Origin: Anaeramoeba flamelloides
Lineage: Eukaryota; Metamonada; Anaeramoebidae
Reading direction: 5' to 3'
NCBI GenBank assembly: GCA_027625915.1
Contig: JANTQA010000008.1
Location: 3,055,001-3,119,000 of the forward strand
Length of the DNA stretch: 64,000 nt
In this document: positions 55,201-62,488 of the stretch, piece by piece
Numbering within the stretch: the stretch's first letter is position 1
Layout of the letters: each line of letters starts with the position of its first letter
Position numbers and translations under genes: made by a program
The notes under the pieces: generated by a model
The model's input: the letters and a program-made list of their open reading frames with translations, nothing else
Database searches by the model: none
Told to the model about the DNA's origin: nothing

Positions 55201-57246
55201 CCAATCCTTACCAAGAACGTCGCCAATTCGGTTCATGTAATTAATTAATTGGTTCTCGATCTGCCTTAGCCAAATGATTTTGCCGCTCACTGGTGGCAGT
55301 CCTCTGAGGTTTGTCATTTTGGATGTCCTTGTATTTTCATATTGCTGATCAAATTTGTCATGTAACTTTTTGATGTCGTCTTTGACTCGATAGATTAATT
55401 GTGTTTGGTATTCCTGGATGGCTCCTTTAATTCGCTTCCTGAAAAACAAGACGTTGAATTTGCTAAATACTCTAAACATTTCGTTGGCGCTTGTAACGTT
55501 TGCGAGTCTTTCTCTTAAATTCTCAATAATAAATCCCTCCACATTGTCGATTTTTTTGTCATATTCACGGAGACAGTTTTTCCATTCAACAGACCCTTCA
55601 TTGGAGAGATCCAAGACATTGATTGAATTTAGGATTTTGAATGCCCTCTTGAGCTCTTCGATCAAGTCCAATTCCGAAATTACCTTTCGTTGTGGTAATA
55701 GTCGTTTGATAACCTTTTCGAGCTCTTCATGTTGCCGCCTGAAGGTCCCGAGCTCTTTTAATCTTTGCTCAAGTTGTGGCATTTGTGAGTTAAGCTTTAA
55801 TGCAAACTTTTCTTCTCGTTGTCTCCTTTCCAATTCCCTGATGGTGTCGTAGAACCCAGATAGGGAATCATTCCATTTTTTAATTACCATCAAGGCCTTC
55901 TTCGTAGCTGTTTCAAATGGCTTGTACCCAACGTTCATCAAGTCCTCTCGCCCAAGGATCGTCAGCAATTGCGAAATGATATCCTTTGAAATTAATTCGA
56001 CAAATCTGAGCACTCTGTACAGCGGATAATTGGTCAGCCTGATTTTTTTTAAATGATTGAAGCAATACTCGACGGCTTCCTGTAATTTCTGGAAATCCTC
56101 CGCCGTTAAAATGTCCTGGATGGGGAAATATTTCATAAAGTTGTTATAATTGGTTACCTTTTTGAGCGCATGGTTGAGCCCCGTGTCAGTTTCAAACGCA
56201 AATCCTGCAATGTGTCTTTTTTTGACCCTCAGTAGTTCGAGCGTTAGGACCACTTCCCCCGTGTTCACTTGGTCAGCGATCTCGGTGAGCCTTTGCTTGA
56301 GTGTCCCCCAAAATTTGATTTCTTGTTCGGCAGTGCCCGACAGCGGATCCCTTTTCGTTCTCGTCACCTTTTGAATGTCTCTGATCCATTTATTGACGCC
56401 GGATTGCACCCTGTTCAAAAAATTTGTATCGTTGTACAGTTTGCCCAAATCCTTTGGGCTCGGCTTTTTTTGCTTGCTTGACTTGGAGTTCTTTTGCACA
56501 CACTTGATAATTTCTTCCTCGACTTTTAAATGAATCTTTGGGATGTCCACGTTTTGCTGGAATTGGAGAAACGCTGTTTCCAATTCGACCAATTTCTTTT
56601 TAACAACAGGAACGCCCAAGGATTCCCCCTGTGTTTGCATTTGCCTTTGCATCTGCATTTGCATCTGCATTTGCATGCCGCCCAAGTTGTTTCGTCGTTT
56701 CTGATCTTCTTCAGTTTCATCGTTGCCCAGTTGCTTGTCCATGCTGTGGTTGGTTTTTTTCTTTTCAACCTCGAATTTGGCAAACGAATTTACATACGGG
56801 CTGAGCGAGTTATGCACAATCCGGTGGAGCACCTTGAACGGCGAGCCCTCAGATACATGGACCACCTGGATCTGCTGAGACAAGTTCACGCCCTCAACAA
56901 GCATTTCGATCCTTTTGATGAAGATGATTGTGCTCAATGTCTTGCTGTTGTACTCTACACCAAGGCTAATGTTAAACTTCTCATAACGCTCCTCTTCCTT
57001 CTCATTGATTTTTTTGATTTTGACCAGCTCATTGTTGAACGCTATGACCAGAGAGTCCTTGTTAAACGCAAATTTGCTGATCATCGTCTCAGTGTCATTG
57101 TTCCTGATTAAGTTAATCACTAACTTGTTTCGTTCTTCAGACTCAAATGTCCCAAATAACGATGTGGTCACGTTTTCTAAATATGTCGTGAGCCTTTCAA
57201 GATCGATCGGCTCAAATTTTTTATCTTGTATTTCTTCTTTGCTCAT
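43210..57246 (-). CDS. Cytoplasmic dynein-1 heavy chain, single 14 kb exon
   Basis: Minus-end-directed microtubule motor. ATG at 57246, TAA at 43210, 4678 aa, no introns. AAA+ ring P-loops are AAA1 GPAGTGKTET (about residue 1947) with the dynein-1-typical MGRIFVGLC and GAWGCFDEFNRLEE; AAA2 GPSGSGKTAAW (about 2252); AAA3 GPAGSGKTMT (about 2624) with FCDEINLP; and AAA4 GASGAGKTVLSR (about 2971) with FIFDESNIL. A Lys/Glu/Gln-rich stalk coiled coil (about 3222-3330) precedes the microtubule-binding domain (EPIKKTLLAVCKFLG, about 3350). The return stalk, AAA5-6 and a full C-terminal domain (GLFDPTAFLTATRQ) follow. The tail has an MQ-rich stretch near 190-202 and an Asn/Lys insert plus acidic patch near 945-1000. 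Length is usual for DYNC1H1 (about 4650-4730); dynein-2 and axonemal chains fit less well. Confidence 0.98.
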   Translation of the reverse strand: MSKEEIQDKKFEPIDLERLTTYLENVTTSLFGTFESEERNKLVINLIRNNDTETMISKFAFNKDSLVIAFNNELVKIKKINEKEEERYEKFNISLGVEYNSKTLSTIIFIKRIEMLVEGVNLSQQIQVVHVSEGSPFKVLHRIVHNSLSPYVNSFAKFEVEKKKTNHSMDKQLGNDETEEDQKRRNNLGGMQMQMQMQMQRQMQTQGESLGVPVVKKKLVELETAFLQFQQNVDIPKIHLKVEEEIIKCVQKNSKSSKQKKPSPKDLGKLYNDTNFLNRVQSGVNKWIRDIQKVTRTKRDPLSGTAEQEIKFWGTLKQRLTEIADQVNTGEVVLTLELLRVKKRHIAGFAFETDTGLNHALKKVTNYNNFMKYFPIQDILTAEDFQKLQEAVEYCFNHLKKIRLTNYPLYRVLRFVELISKDIISQLLTILGREDLMNVGYKPFETATKKALMVIKKWNDSLSGFYDTIRELERRQREEKFALKLNSQMPQLEQRLKELGTFRRQHEELEKVIKRLLPQRKVISELDLIEELKRAFKILNSINVLDLSNEGSVEWKNCLREYDKKIDNVEGFIIENLRERLANVTSANEMFRVFSKFNVLFFRKRIKGAIQEYQTQLIYRVKDDIKKLHDKFDQQYENTRTSKMTNLRGLPPVSGKIIWLRQIENQLINYMNRIGDVLGKDWEQQPEGKKLKIEGEKFRLKFDCNRLFNEWIEETKSKNWDVVGPIFEIVQNHNQTGSTLEVTFKQEIVTLFKEVRNLVSLNFRVPFNINFGASSASQLYPFAISLVESIKNYFFTCDSLDEKIKPLIASYQNEVQEVIQNGCSLTWNDHKLELYVTKLSNKVILFEEKVENLKNKYTEINDQMQLLETCKLDQNTMINILNQIQENIDQFDLQAFSNLSQWVKKLDHQIEEILAKRLIECLNTWNSKFESFLEEIDYYKKYKSSTTQYNNNNNDNNNNNNKNNQNKSKNKNSNNNKISNSNKIRRKKHFHDEEEDEEDNLHKFELDLPTITYSIKIKNRVIYLDPPIKHVRQTWIEILHDTMGVVCERQRLDSTRYTIMSPQSNDKINSTYNSIISKIPRGLLKESYNWIEKLIKQVKEYVTVWFQYQSLWDIKPDMIEKKIGNDLQKWQALLLEVKKYRSTFDTSESTKQLGPIIIDYSQVQSQVSNKYDFWHKEFLQRFSVKLGSQMRLFWKKMNDYRRELSKHSLESDSTSDIVSFVTQVTSLKKNSLKWEQELELFRNGELILDRQWFRLDENNWLYYDQVESEWLLFSEILNKQDETVNKQVPILQTKIEQEDQMLNRRYEKFLNNWKENKPLDGKIIPSMAIERLQTFEQKINDLKQDFEKLSLARESLNMFPGKEINFESISGELNNLKQVWNELTGIWKMLQTLKETPWTAVIPQKIRVSLDEQYSALRKLPKSVRQYDAYSHFSSIIKGFLRCNILIQDLRSEVMKERHWKQLQNKLNVTWKLNELTLGDIYDADLIKNEVIFKDVISIAGGELALEKFLSEQVRQHWNNFVLELVNYQNKTKLIKGWDDIFGKLGEHINSLRDMKNSPYFKHFEEECFAWEEKLNKILLIFDPWLDVQMKWVDLEGVFMGSSDIKQLLPQESLRFDSIDLEFVQLMKKVQQKPLILDVIKIEGLQKTVERLKEMLIKVQKALGQYLEKQRAAFPRFYFVGDPDLLEIIGNSKDITKIQRHFKKMFAGIESIKLSEDESLILGMKSKEECIEFPNPIKYKEYTKINEWMKLIELQMRKSLIIALERSLKEYLDLFNKQTHQILAKEFLHWINKTPDQIAILTLQIIWTNETENAIHKKEKGLQAQLGGIIKMLGFLANQVLLDLLPLTRTKIEHLTIELVHQRDVLRKLINNKITSLTKFNWLKEMRFYWHPENNSNEKLMIHLANAKFHYGFEYLGVPGRLVITPLTDRTYLTLTQALHLKLGGNPFGPAGTGKTETVKSLGYQLGRFVLVFNCDETFDFQAMGRIFVGLCSTGAWGCFDEFNRLEEKMLSAVSQQIQTIQVALKNEQRELDLVERHFTIDPDMGIFITMNPGYAGRSNLPDNLKQLFRSIAMIKPDRELIAEVMLYSQGFKTAEGLSGKAVPLFKLCASQLSKQTHYDFGLRALKSVLVSAGKNKRAAIQELQQQQQQEKEEEKGKEIELQKNVNDKNEILILLKSICETVIPKLVSEDILLFGSLLKDVFPGLKPKEIETAELTEKIKQICKRKNFLPKKKWLQKILQLYQIQRIHHGVMLVGPSGSGKTAAWRVLHEALQDPKNKKFGEFHIIDPKAISKEELYGVLDPTTREWTDGILTHILRKIVNNVRGEAKKFHWIIFDGDVSTDWIENLNSVLDDNKLLTLPNGERIELPDNVKIMFEVENLKYATPATVSRCGMVWFSENVVSPYMVCQNFLGKLTTESVLQTAEENLNSDFGGGESTERITEIEDQKMIVDIVKPYFEKDNFVIRALKYIEEFEHIMQFTKLRLLTTLFSIFKRSIEIVHQYNQMNEESQMTMEHLKKYITKKLLYSVLWGFSGSTGLRDREKFGKYIVDISDIKAPMGNFPLIDYKVDIQTGEWYPWKNQVPNIDIETNRVAASDFVITTIDTLRHEDVVYAWLHDHLPLILCGPAGSGKTMTLNATLKSFPDYELVGINFSSATSPAVIMRTLNQYCSYTKTPNGMVLHPKQVGKWLVVFCDEINLPAKDEYGTQRAITFIRQMVEQGGFWRISDYEWITLEKICFIGACNPVSGSYGTYAGRVPLSHRFLRHSPVLLVDYPGKPSLQQIYGTFNRAVLRLTPRLRQHASALTESMIDFYLANQRKLTTEMQPFYIYSPRELSRWCRALVSILTPLNGDVTLEQLIRIFAHEALRLFQDRIIEDENRQWTNKILDQIIFDNFPTLPQEALRRPLLFSDWLTKDYLDVNRNELKGYIKKRLKAFYEEELDVKLVLFNEAIDHILRIDRVLKQPKGHALLVGASGAGKTVLSRFVAWVNGLSVFQIKISRKYDLENFDEDLRIVMKRAGLKGEKICFIFDESNILSSSFLERMNALLASGEVPGLFDEGEGMSGLLNQVREVAKQDGKLLDTDEELYQYFTKQVQNNLHVVFTMNPANADFSNRSVQSPALLNRCVLDYFGTWSNEAMYEVGYQFTKELPIDKENYLPPTDFPIQIQQLGDYPNHRQSLIASTVWVHNSVGKISKRLSKRQGRMNHITPRHYLDMINHYVKLFNEKTKSLKEQQTHLNIGLKKMQETQNQVDELQQELHEKEKELQKKQREADAKLKQMVKKQQEAESKKKQLRELESKLALQNKNINNQKEKAQSRLSKAQPAVEKAKKSVSKITKSSLDELRGYSKPKEPIKKTLLAVCKFLGHGDIDWTKCKHIMAQSTFIASILDFTTEKLDARCRDQIENSMQNDSEFSESRVKRASTPCSHLRNWLAAQIEYSKVIIMVDPLKREVRRLTQAANIIQVKLKEQKKMINNIERAIEQYAREYQELMTQSGQFKHEIKIVGTKVERSINLLKSLSEEQKRWSTESISLTEQLNTLPGDVLLSSAFLTYIGFFDQNYRENLLKQWKHYMKNMAINIKPNISLIEFLSLPEERLIWESNKLPVDALCTENAIILKRFNRYPLVIDPSGQATQFIMNHYRDKNIVKTSFVDGNLMKKLESALRFGTSILIEDAENVDLILNSVLNKETRRTGGRKLIRLGDQEIDLSPSFQMFMTTRDPTFNFTPDLCSRVTFCNFTITLTSLQSQCLNHTLKMERPDIDEARSNILKLQGEFKVKLRNLEKQLLKTLNEAEESILNDDKVLNTLVELKTDAEKIHEQSLQVDKTWTEIEQTSNEYQPFSLATSRLYFVLEQMSNIHYLYQFSLGFFLQIFHKVANIGNPLLQDEEDSMKRLEILSHNLYSTLFQRVARGLLHEDHLTFALRLAQIRLQQIEHDMDEDHLGYLLKGETIISGSRTLRNVIPKSLLTDSQVRQLEQLSDLKSFHDLPTHITKNLMKWKKFVSSNEPESNLPPSWENKFEDQTEMMFARLLLIKTLKPDRILSTGSQFVEEVLGKGFLTLPELDLKYIFESESNCKEPLLFCAQPGYDPSTKVDELQKQLGVELRTIAIGSQESYGNALDAVTFAAKSGTWVLIKNVHLSPQWLSELERLIHSLPSPEPTFRLFLTTEFHPKLPPTLLRISQIFVFEAPPGIKANLLHTYLSLSHHNISTKPLERARLYFLLSWFHSIVQERIRYRPLGWSKGYEFNESDQRTSLDTIDYWINQIGANKTNIDPNKIPWEAIRKLLGDTMYGGRVDNDFDQKLLDGMLQELFVPQCYDFNFKLVDYKQGENSFELLMPEGNRYEHFLNWIENLPSTENPTWLGLPKNAELLLLANQGKSALQKLMKIQNVYEDLDEMNENSLQTQEKDRRPTWMKNLEKNTKQWIPLLPNELPSLQGSKDSIEDPMWRCFNIEIKKGQKLLKIVSEDLVQLSLLCKGRVKHSGYLKNLLKNLDQGLVPNNWKQYPIDEKVGVDRWILDFGKRIEQLITICKSKDLGRAKGIWLGGLFDPTAFLTATRQAAAHAKEWSLETLQLQVSIDSKEKVTPQSFYLTELVLEGAAWQNNTLGVTDQISTTLPKVLFKWVKNTEIVKKNIITLPVYLNSTRLELLFAIDLPIPQNLSENIFYQLGTAIIIWKKEL

Positions 57247-58522
57247 CAAGATTTGGTTTTGTTTAGATTGTTAGAAAGTTCGTTTGTGTTATTTTTGTTG
57301 TTGTTTGGTTGTATGTTTTGAAGATCCAATTCAAAAGCGAAAGTAAATTTAATTTTTTTTTTTTTTTTTTTTTTTTTATCACAAAAAGAGAAAAAAAAAA
57401 AATTAAATCCAAAAAAAGAAAAAAAGTTTTTTTAACAAAAAAAAATAATAAAAAGAAAAGAAAAAGAAAAAAATAAAAACTTGAGAATTTTCATATTCCC
57501 ATATGTTTCTGTTTTTTTCTTAAAATTGAACTGACTAGTGAGCCACATGGGTTTTTAGAATTCACAAATATGATATTTTTTTATTTTTCTTCAAGAACAA
57601 GTTTATGAGAATTATTTGAAAAATTGGAGAGTTAAAATCCTCAGTGTTGTTCAGAAAGGTTTTTTTTGGTTTTGTTTCTTATTTTTTCTCTTTTAATCTT
57701 TCTCGTCTCATTTTACTCATTATTTTCTACTCGTTTCTATTTGGATTAAAAAAAAAAGGTATTTTACATTTTCAATTTAATTGTTTGTTCAATAATTTAA
57801 CAATATTATTCATTATTAACTTTTATGGTTTTTTGAAACTTTTCTTTTTGGAGGTTAAAAGTAATTTCCTGTTTTTTTGTTTTTTCTCAAAAAAATAGGA
57901 AACAAAACAAGTTGAAAAATTCTAAGGTTTATGACTGTGTTGGTTTGGAAATTTGAAGATCCATTCACATTATTTTTCATTGTGAATAGAAAACAATCTA
58001 TTTATTCAAATTCAAAAATATTTGCTTTTATTTATTGTTCAACAAGAAAGAATAAAGATGGAAACTAAAATTTTGTATTTTTTGTCAATTGTAAAAGATC
58101 TAACTGATTGAGTTCTCAAAGTGATGTACAAATAACTGATAAATCCAAAAAAATGTAAAAAAATTATGTTCAATATTCATTTTCTTTATCGAGAGAAATT
58201 TGTTTGTAAAATATTTCTTTTCAAAGTGGAACTAATTTTATATACTTTTTTGATATTTAAACCATAAATTGGTTGTTCAACATAGTGTAAAAACTTTAAA
58301 AAATGAAATTGATAAAAAGAGTTGTTTTTTAATTTATCAATATTTAAGGTTGAGAAAGAAAACAACTCATTTATTAATTGGACATTGACATATTATTGAA
58401 TAGTAGACTGGAATTACAATTAATCAGCAATACCATGTATAAATGTTTTTGTTTGTAGAAAAAACAGTAATAATGTGTTTTTAATATAAAAAAAATGAAA
58501 ATAAAAGTTTTTTGAACAAGCA

Positions 58523-59358
58523 TTAAGGATTATCTAAAAAAAGGACTGTATTGCCTTTACCTGGATTAAAACACGAGTGAAATGTGTTCTTTATCCCTTA
58601 GTATCAAGAAGAACGATCAAATTACAGATTTTTAGGTTTTTTTATTTTGACAGATCAGATTCTTATTAGTAAACCTGACACTGAAAACCACAACCCAGCC
58701 ATTATCGTTTTAACTTTCCTTTTTCGGTTGTAAAAATAGATTGGAAGACAATACTCCAATGAGAACGATAATGGTTGGGTTGTGAACATTGAATTTATCG
58801 AAATGGAAAATTTTCTTTGTCATTTTAAAAATAATTTAAAATGAAAAGGGGAAAAGTTAGAAGTGATTTGTTTTTTATTTGACATTCATTTTCATTGTTT
58901 GTTTTTCTCAAAATTCTAAAAAGATTTTTTTTATTTTTTTATTTTTTCATCTTTTATGTGGGAATTTTTTTGATCTTATTTGTAAAAAAAATTTTATGTG
59001 TTCTGATCTTTTTTTGTAAAAAATTTTTTATATGAGTTTTAAGAGTATTTGAGTACCCTTCAAAAAAATTTTGTTCGAAACGATAGAAAAAAGATCGACA
59101 ATTTGATTTTGATAAGAAAAAAAAATTTCTTTTTCATTTTTTTGAGGTTGCTAAAAATTAGCTGCGCCCAAAAAAATGACAAACGATTTTAAAAATCCAA
59201 AAATTGTTTTTGGATTAAAAAAATTGCAAAAAATTGTAAAAAATTCGCAAAAAATATCAATTTTGGGTTTCTGATGAATTGAAAAAGATAAAGTGTCTAA
59301 AACAGTGGTGTTTTAACCCCCCATACCCCAGAAATGGTCTTTTTTAGATAGTCCTTAA
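58523..59358. mobile_element. TTAA-flanked inverted-repeat element, ~836 bp
   Basis: The left end is TTAA-GGATTATCTAAAAAAAGG. The right end on the other strand is TTAA-GGACTATCTAAAAAAGAC. The arms continue inward to about 65 bp (GGATTAAAACACGAGTG against GGGTTAAAACACCACTG). No ORF. TTAA at both ends suggests piggyBac-type target choice (inference). A smaller inverted-repeat element sits inside it. Confidence 0.7.
58680..58795. mobile_element. Nested small inverted-repeat element, ~115 bp
   Basis: CAACCCAGCCATTATCGTTTT (58691-58711) is the near complement of GAGAACGATAATGGTTGGGTTG (58761-58782), with about 50 bp between. It is unusually GC-rich for its surroundings and lies within the 836 bp TTAA element. 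It could be a MITE or a structured RNA hairpin. Confidence 0.6.
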
Positions 59359-60073
59359 TCGAACTTAAAAAAGTTGGAGACACCCCCCCCCCTTTGCTTG
59401 GAATATTGAATAAGAAATTCAAAATATAAAAAATTTCACAAAAAAATCTATACTGGTATTTAAATTACAAATGGGATTAATTTTCACTTCATTTTCAATT
59501 TCCTTTTTCAAATATAGTTATTAAATTCCAATCCAAACCGACTTCTCCGAACTCTCTATTTCCACAGAAAAATATAGAAAATCAAGTAGAAATATTGTCC
59601 CATTCAAATCCAAAAACTAGTAAAATGTTTTTGTTTCATAAAAGAATAGGAAAATATCATTTAATATTACTGTAAATTATTAATAAAAAAAATTATATAC
59701 CAATCATTTTTTTTTTTTGAATTTAAATAAACTTAAATCCCCTGTATATTTAGAGTAAAAATTCATATAAAAAATGATTGGAATGAAAAATACAAAATAT
59801 TTTTTTTTTTATAATTGTTAATTGATCATTTGTCACAAAAGTGATGAAACTTTGTTTTATTATTATCATTTTTTGGTGTGAACTTAGCTAAACTCAATCA
59901 AACTGAACTGAAACAACTAATCAAAGAACCCCGAATAGATATATTTTTTGAATATTTGAACCAAATTATTGTTTCCCTTTACCCAAATAAAGTTATTATT
60001 ATACATATGATTTTTTTAAATTAATCCAAACTTTTTTTAATTTTATTGTTTTCATTTTTTTCTCATACTAAGC

Positions 60074-60604
60074 TAAATTCAAAATATTTGGACACAGTTT
60101 AAACGGTTGAAAGAATATCAATACCCCGCTTTGCATCCAATACGGGAATAATTTTTATTTTTACAAACTATTTAATTGTTTATCTTTTTTGTTTTGTTTT
60201 CATTTCCTTTTTTTTTTTCGAGTTACTAAATCTGTTTAGTTAGATCTGTAAAAAATTTTCGATGATTGATGGAAGGTTAGTGGTGAGATTGTCGAAGAGA
60301 AAAAATCGGATATATTTGGCTCATAGTATTTTATCATTTGACCAATCACTAATAATTGGTAAAATTTCATCAAATTAACCAATACATTTTTTTTCCGCTT
60401 CATTTCATCATTTTGGACACACCGATTTTTTTTTCTTCGTTTTATATTTTTTATTCTATTTGGATGAAAATGATTACTTATAAAATCAATAATAATTGAC
60501 TTTTTAAATGTGTTTTTATATTACGTTTGTAAAAATTTATAAATTGGGCTTTATTTTTCCTATTTTTGATTTTGGAGGTGTGCATATTTTATGAATGGGT
60601 TCTA
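60074..60604 (+). mobile_element. R1 element, full-length copy 2
   Basis: About 531 bp, TA at both ends, same order of blocks as the 3710-4241 copy: TTTGGACACAGTTTAAACGG, GTTAGATCTGTAAAA, TTGGACACACCGATT, TTTTGGAGGTGTGCATATTT. It is diverged from copy 1 throughout, so it is not recent. Confidence 0.72.
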
Positions 60605-61728
60605 CCTGAAGGGAATTAGATCATTTAAAAAATGTATATGAACTATTGATTCCACTTGTTAATGAATCAGCCCCCACCACCACCGCACTTCAATATACAT
60701 TAAAGTTTGAAAAAATTTAAATCTTTCATAAAATTATTTCATTTCAAATCTTACAGAAGAATATAAAATAAAATCTTATTTGCTTCTTATCTGATACCAA
60801 CAAATATGTAGTTATTAAATTGTGGTTATTTTTTTTTCAAGGTTCTTTACAATAATATTTGTAATAATTAATTCGAAAATGAAACACACACAAAAAAGAA
60901 CATTACCACATAGAAATTAAAAAAAAATATATTAAAAAACTAGAAGAATTTTTTGTATTACATTTGTCGCACTAAATAATTTTATTTTTTACTTTTCTTT
61001 TCTCATATTTTCCAAAATAATCAATGAATGGGAATATAACAATTAGAAAATGCAAATTGGGTTGAAAGTTGTAAAATTTTTTTGTTGACAATTTTTAAAA
61101 TCAATTTTTATTAGTCTTTTTATTTTTATGATTTTTTAGTGAAAAATTAATATTAAAATGTAATGATTTATCACCACCATTGCTTTTTTTTTTTTTTTTT
61201 TGAATAGACTGTGATAAGATTAAGAAAACAAAATTTATGCAAAAATAATAAAAAATGTAGAATCTTTTGCAATAACTGTACCAAAAATTATTTTATAAAA
61301 TAGTTCTATTTCTGATTTCCTACCTTTTCAAGTGGTTTTAAAAAGTTTGTTATCTCACTAATTTTAAAAACGATTTAATTAAAATTAAACTTTGTAAAAT
61401 AAAATTTATTATTTTTAAATTGAAATAATACAAATTAATATTTATTGTTAAACATTAATTTAAAAATATTTTTTTTTTAATTTTAATATATATATATATA
61501 TAATTTTAATATAATTTTAATATACTTTTAATCTTTATTAGTTAATTTATATATTTATTTTTTTTTTAAAATTTATTTATATTAACAATTATATTAATTA
61601 AAATTAAAAAGAAAAATTATTTTACGAAAAAATAAAATAAATTCAAAAAAAATATATATTATTATGAGAATTTCAACAAACAATTTTTTAAAAATTACAT
61701 ATTTATTTTTTGATCAATCTGCTTTTTT

Positions 61729-62488
61729 TTAATTTTCAATTTTTATTGATTTGAGATCATCTTGATTATTTTTTTTTTCAATATTTTGATTTTCTATTTG
61801 ATTATTCAACGTATCGGGTTTATTGTTTATATTAATAGAAATATCACTATCACCATCACTGTTATTATTATCATTAACTTTTTCAATTTGCTTATCATTT
61901 TCAATCTTTTCATTCATATTTTGACTTTTATTTTCATGAGTTTTTTCAATTTCATTTTGATTTTGGTTTTCATCCATATCATCTAATAAAACAAGATCTT
62001 TAATTTGCGAAAGTAATTTATTTGTCCCTTTAAGATAATTATATTCATTTACAGAGATTATATAATGTTTTTTGGGATCAAATTTTACTAAATAAGCAGT
62101 GCAATTATTAGAAACAATCATTATTTCACTATTTTCTTTAAATTCACAGATAGAGTTTGAAATTTGTAATTTGATTTTAATCATTGGCTCAATTGGCTTA
62201 TCAGTTGGAATGATTGATGCCGAATTTGGATCTATTAAGATTTTAAATATTTGAAAATAACCTAAATTTGATGTTGTTGCTAAAAATTTGTTATTTTTAT
62301 GTATTGCCATTGAAATAATTTTCTCATTATTAAGAGCATTTTTAAATTCTTGAAAATTTACTTTCTGCTTTTTCTTTCTCTTGCTTTGCACACCAAATAA
62401 TCTTACATTACTCCCATCACCAGAAATGATCCCAATCAGAGTCCCGTCATGACTAAACTTGATAAATTGATAATTGTCATCATTATAT
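61729..62488 (-). CDS. WD40-repeat-like protein, 3' terminal exon (partial)
   Basis: The last 252 residues of a protein whose upstream exons are not identified; the exon starts after an ATAG acceptor at 62489-62490 in phase 2. Beta-propeller-like blades are visible: NYQFIKFSHDGTLIGIISGD with VRLFGVQ, then ISMAIHKNNKFLATTSNLGY with FQIFKI, then SICEFKENSEIMIVSNNCTA with YLVKF. The C-terminal 100 residues are a low-complexity Asn/Glu/Lys tail. I do not recognise the specific family; a SEC12/PREB-like or ribosome-biogenesis WD protein is possible, but no diagnostic motif is present. No transmembrane segment is seen at the C-terminus, which argues against classical SEC12. The start must lie right of 62488. 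Confidence 0.6.

Larger units (their letters stand above)
57247..61728. other. Intergenic region upstream of dynein heavy chain
   Basis: 4.5 kb. It contains a 24-base T run (about 57355-57378, poly-A on the dynein strand, about 110 bp upstream of its ATG), a TTAA-flanked element (58523-59358) with a nested palindrome element (58680-58795), a C-run (about 59383-59392), the second full-length R1 (60074-60604) and a (TA)n tract near 61488-61502. No gene is supportable. Confidence 0.55.

Noticed and set aside
43398-57274. About 35 open frames of 60-193 codons, mostly on the plus strand, opposite the dynein gene
   Set aside because: Shadows of the dynein heavy chain reading frame; none shows a recognisable domain.
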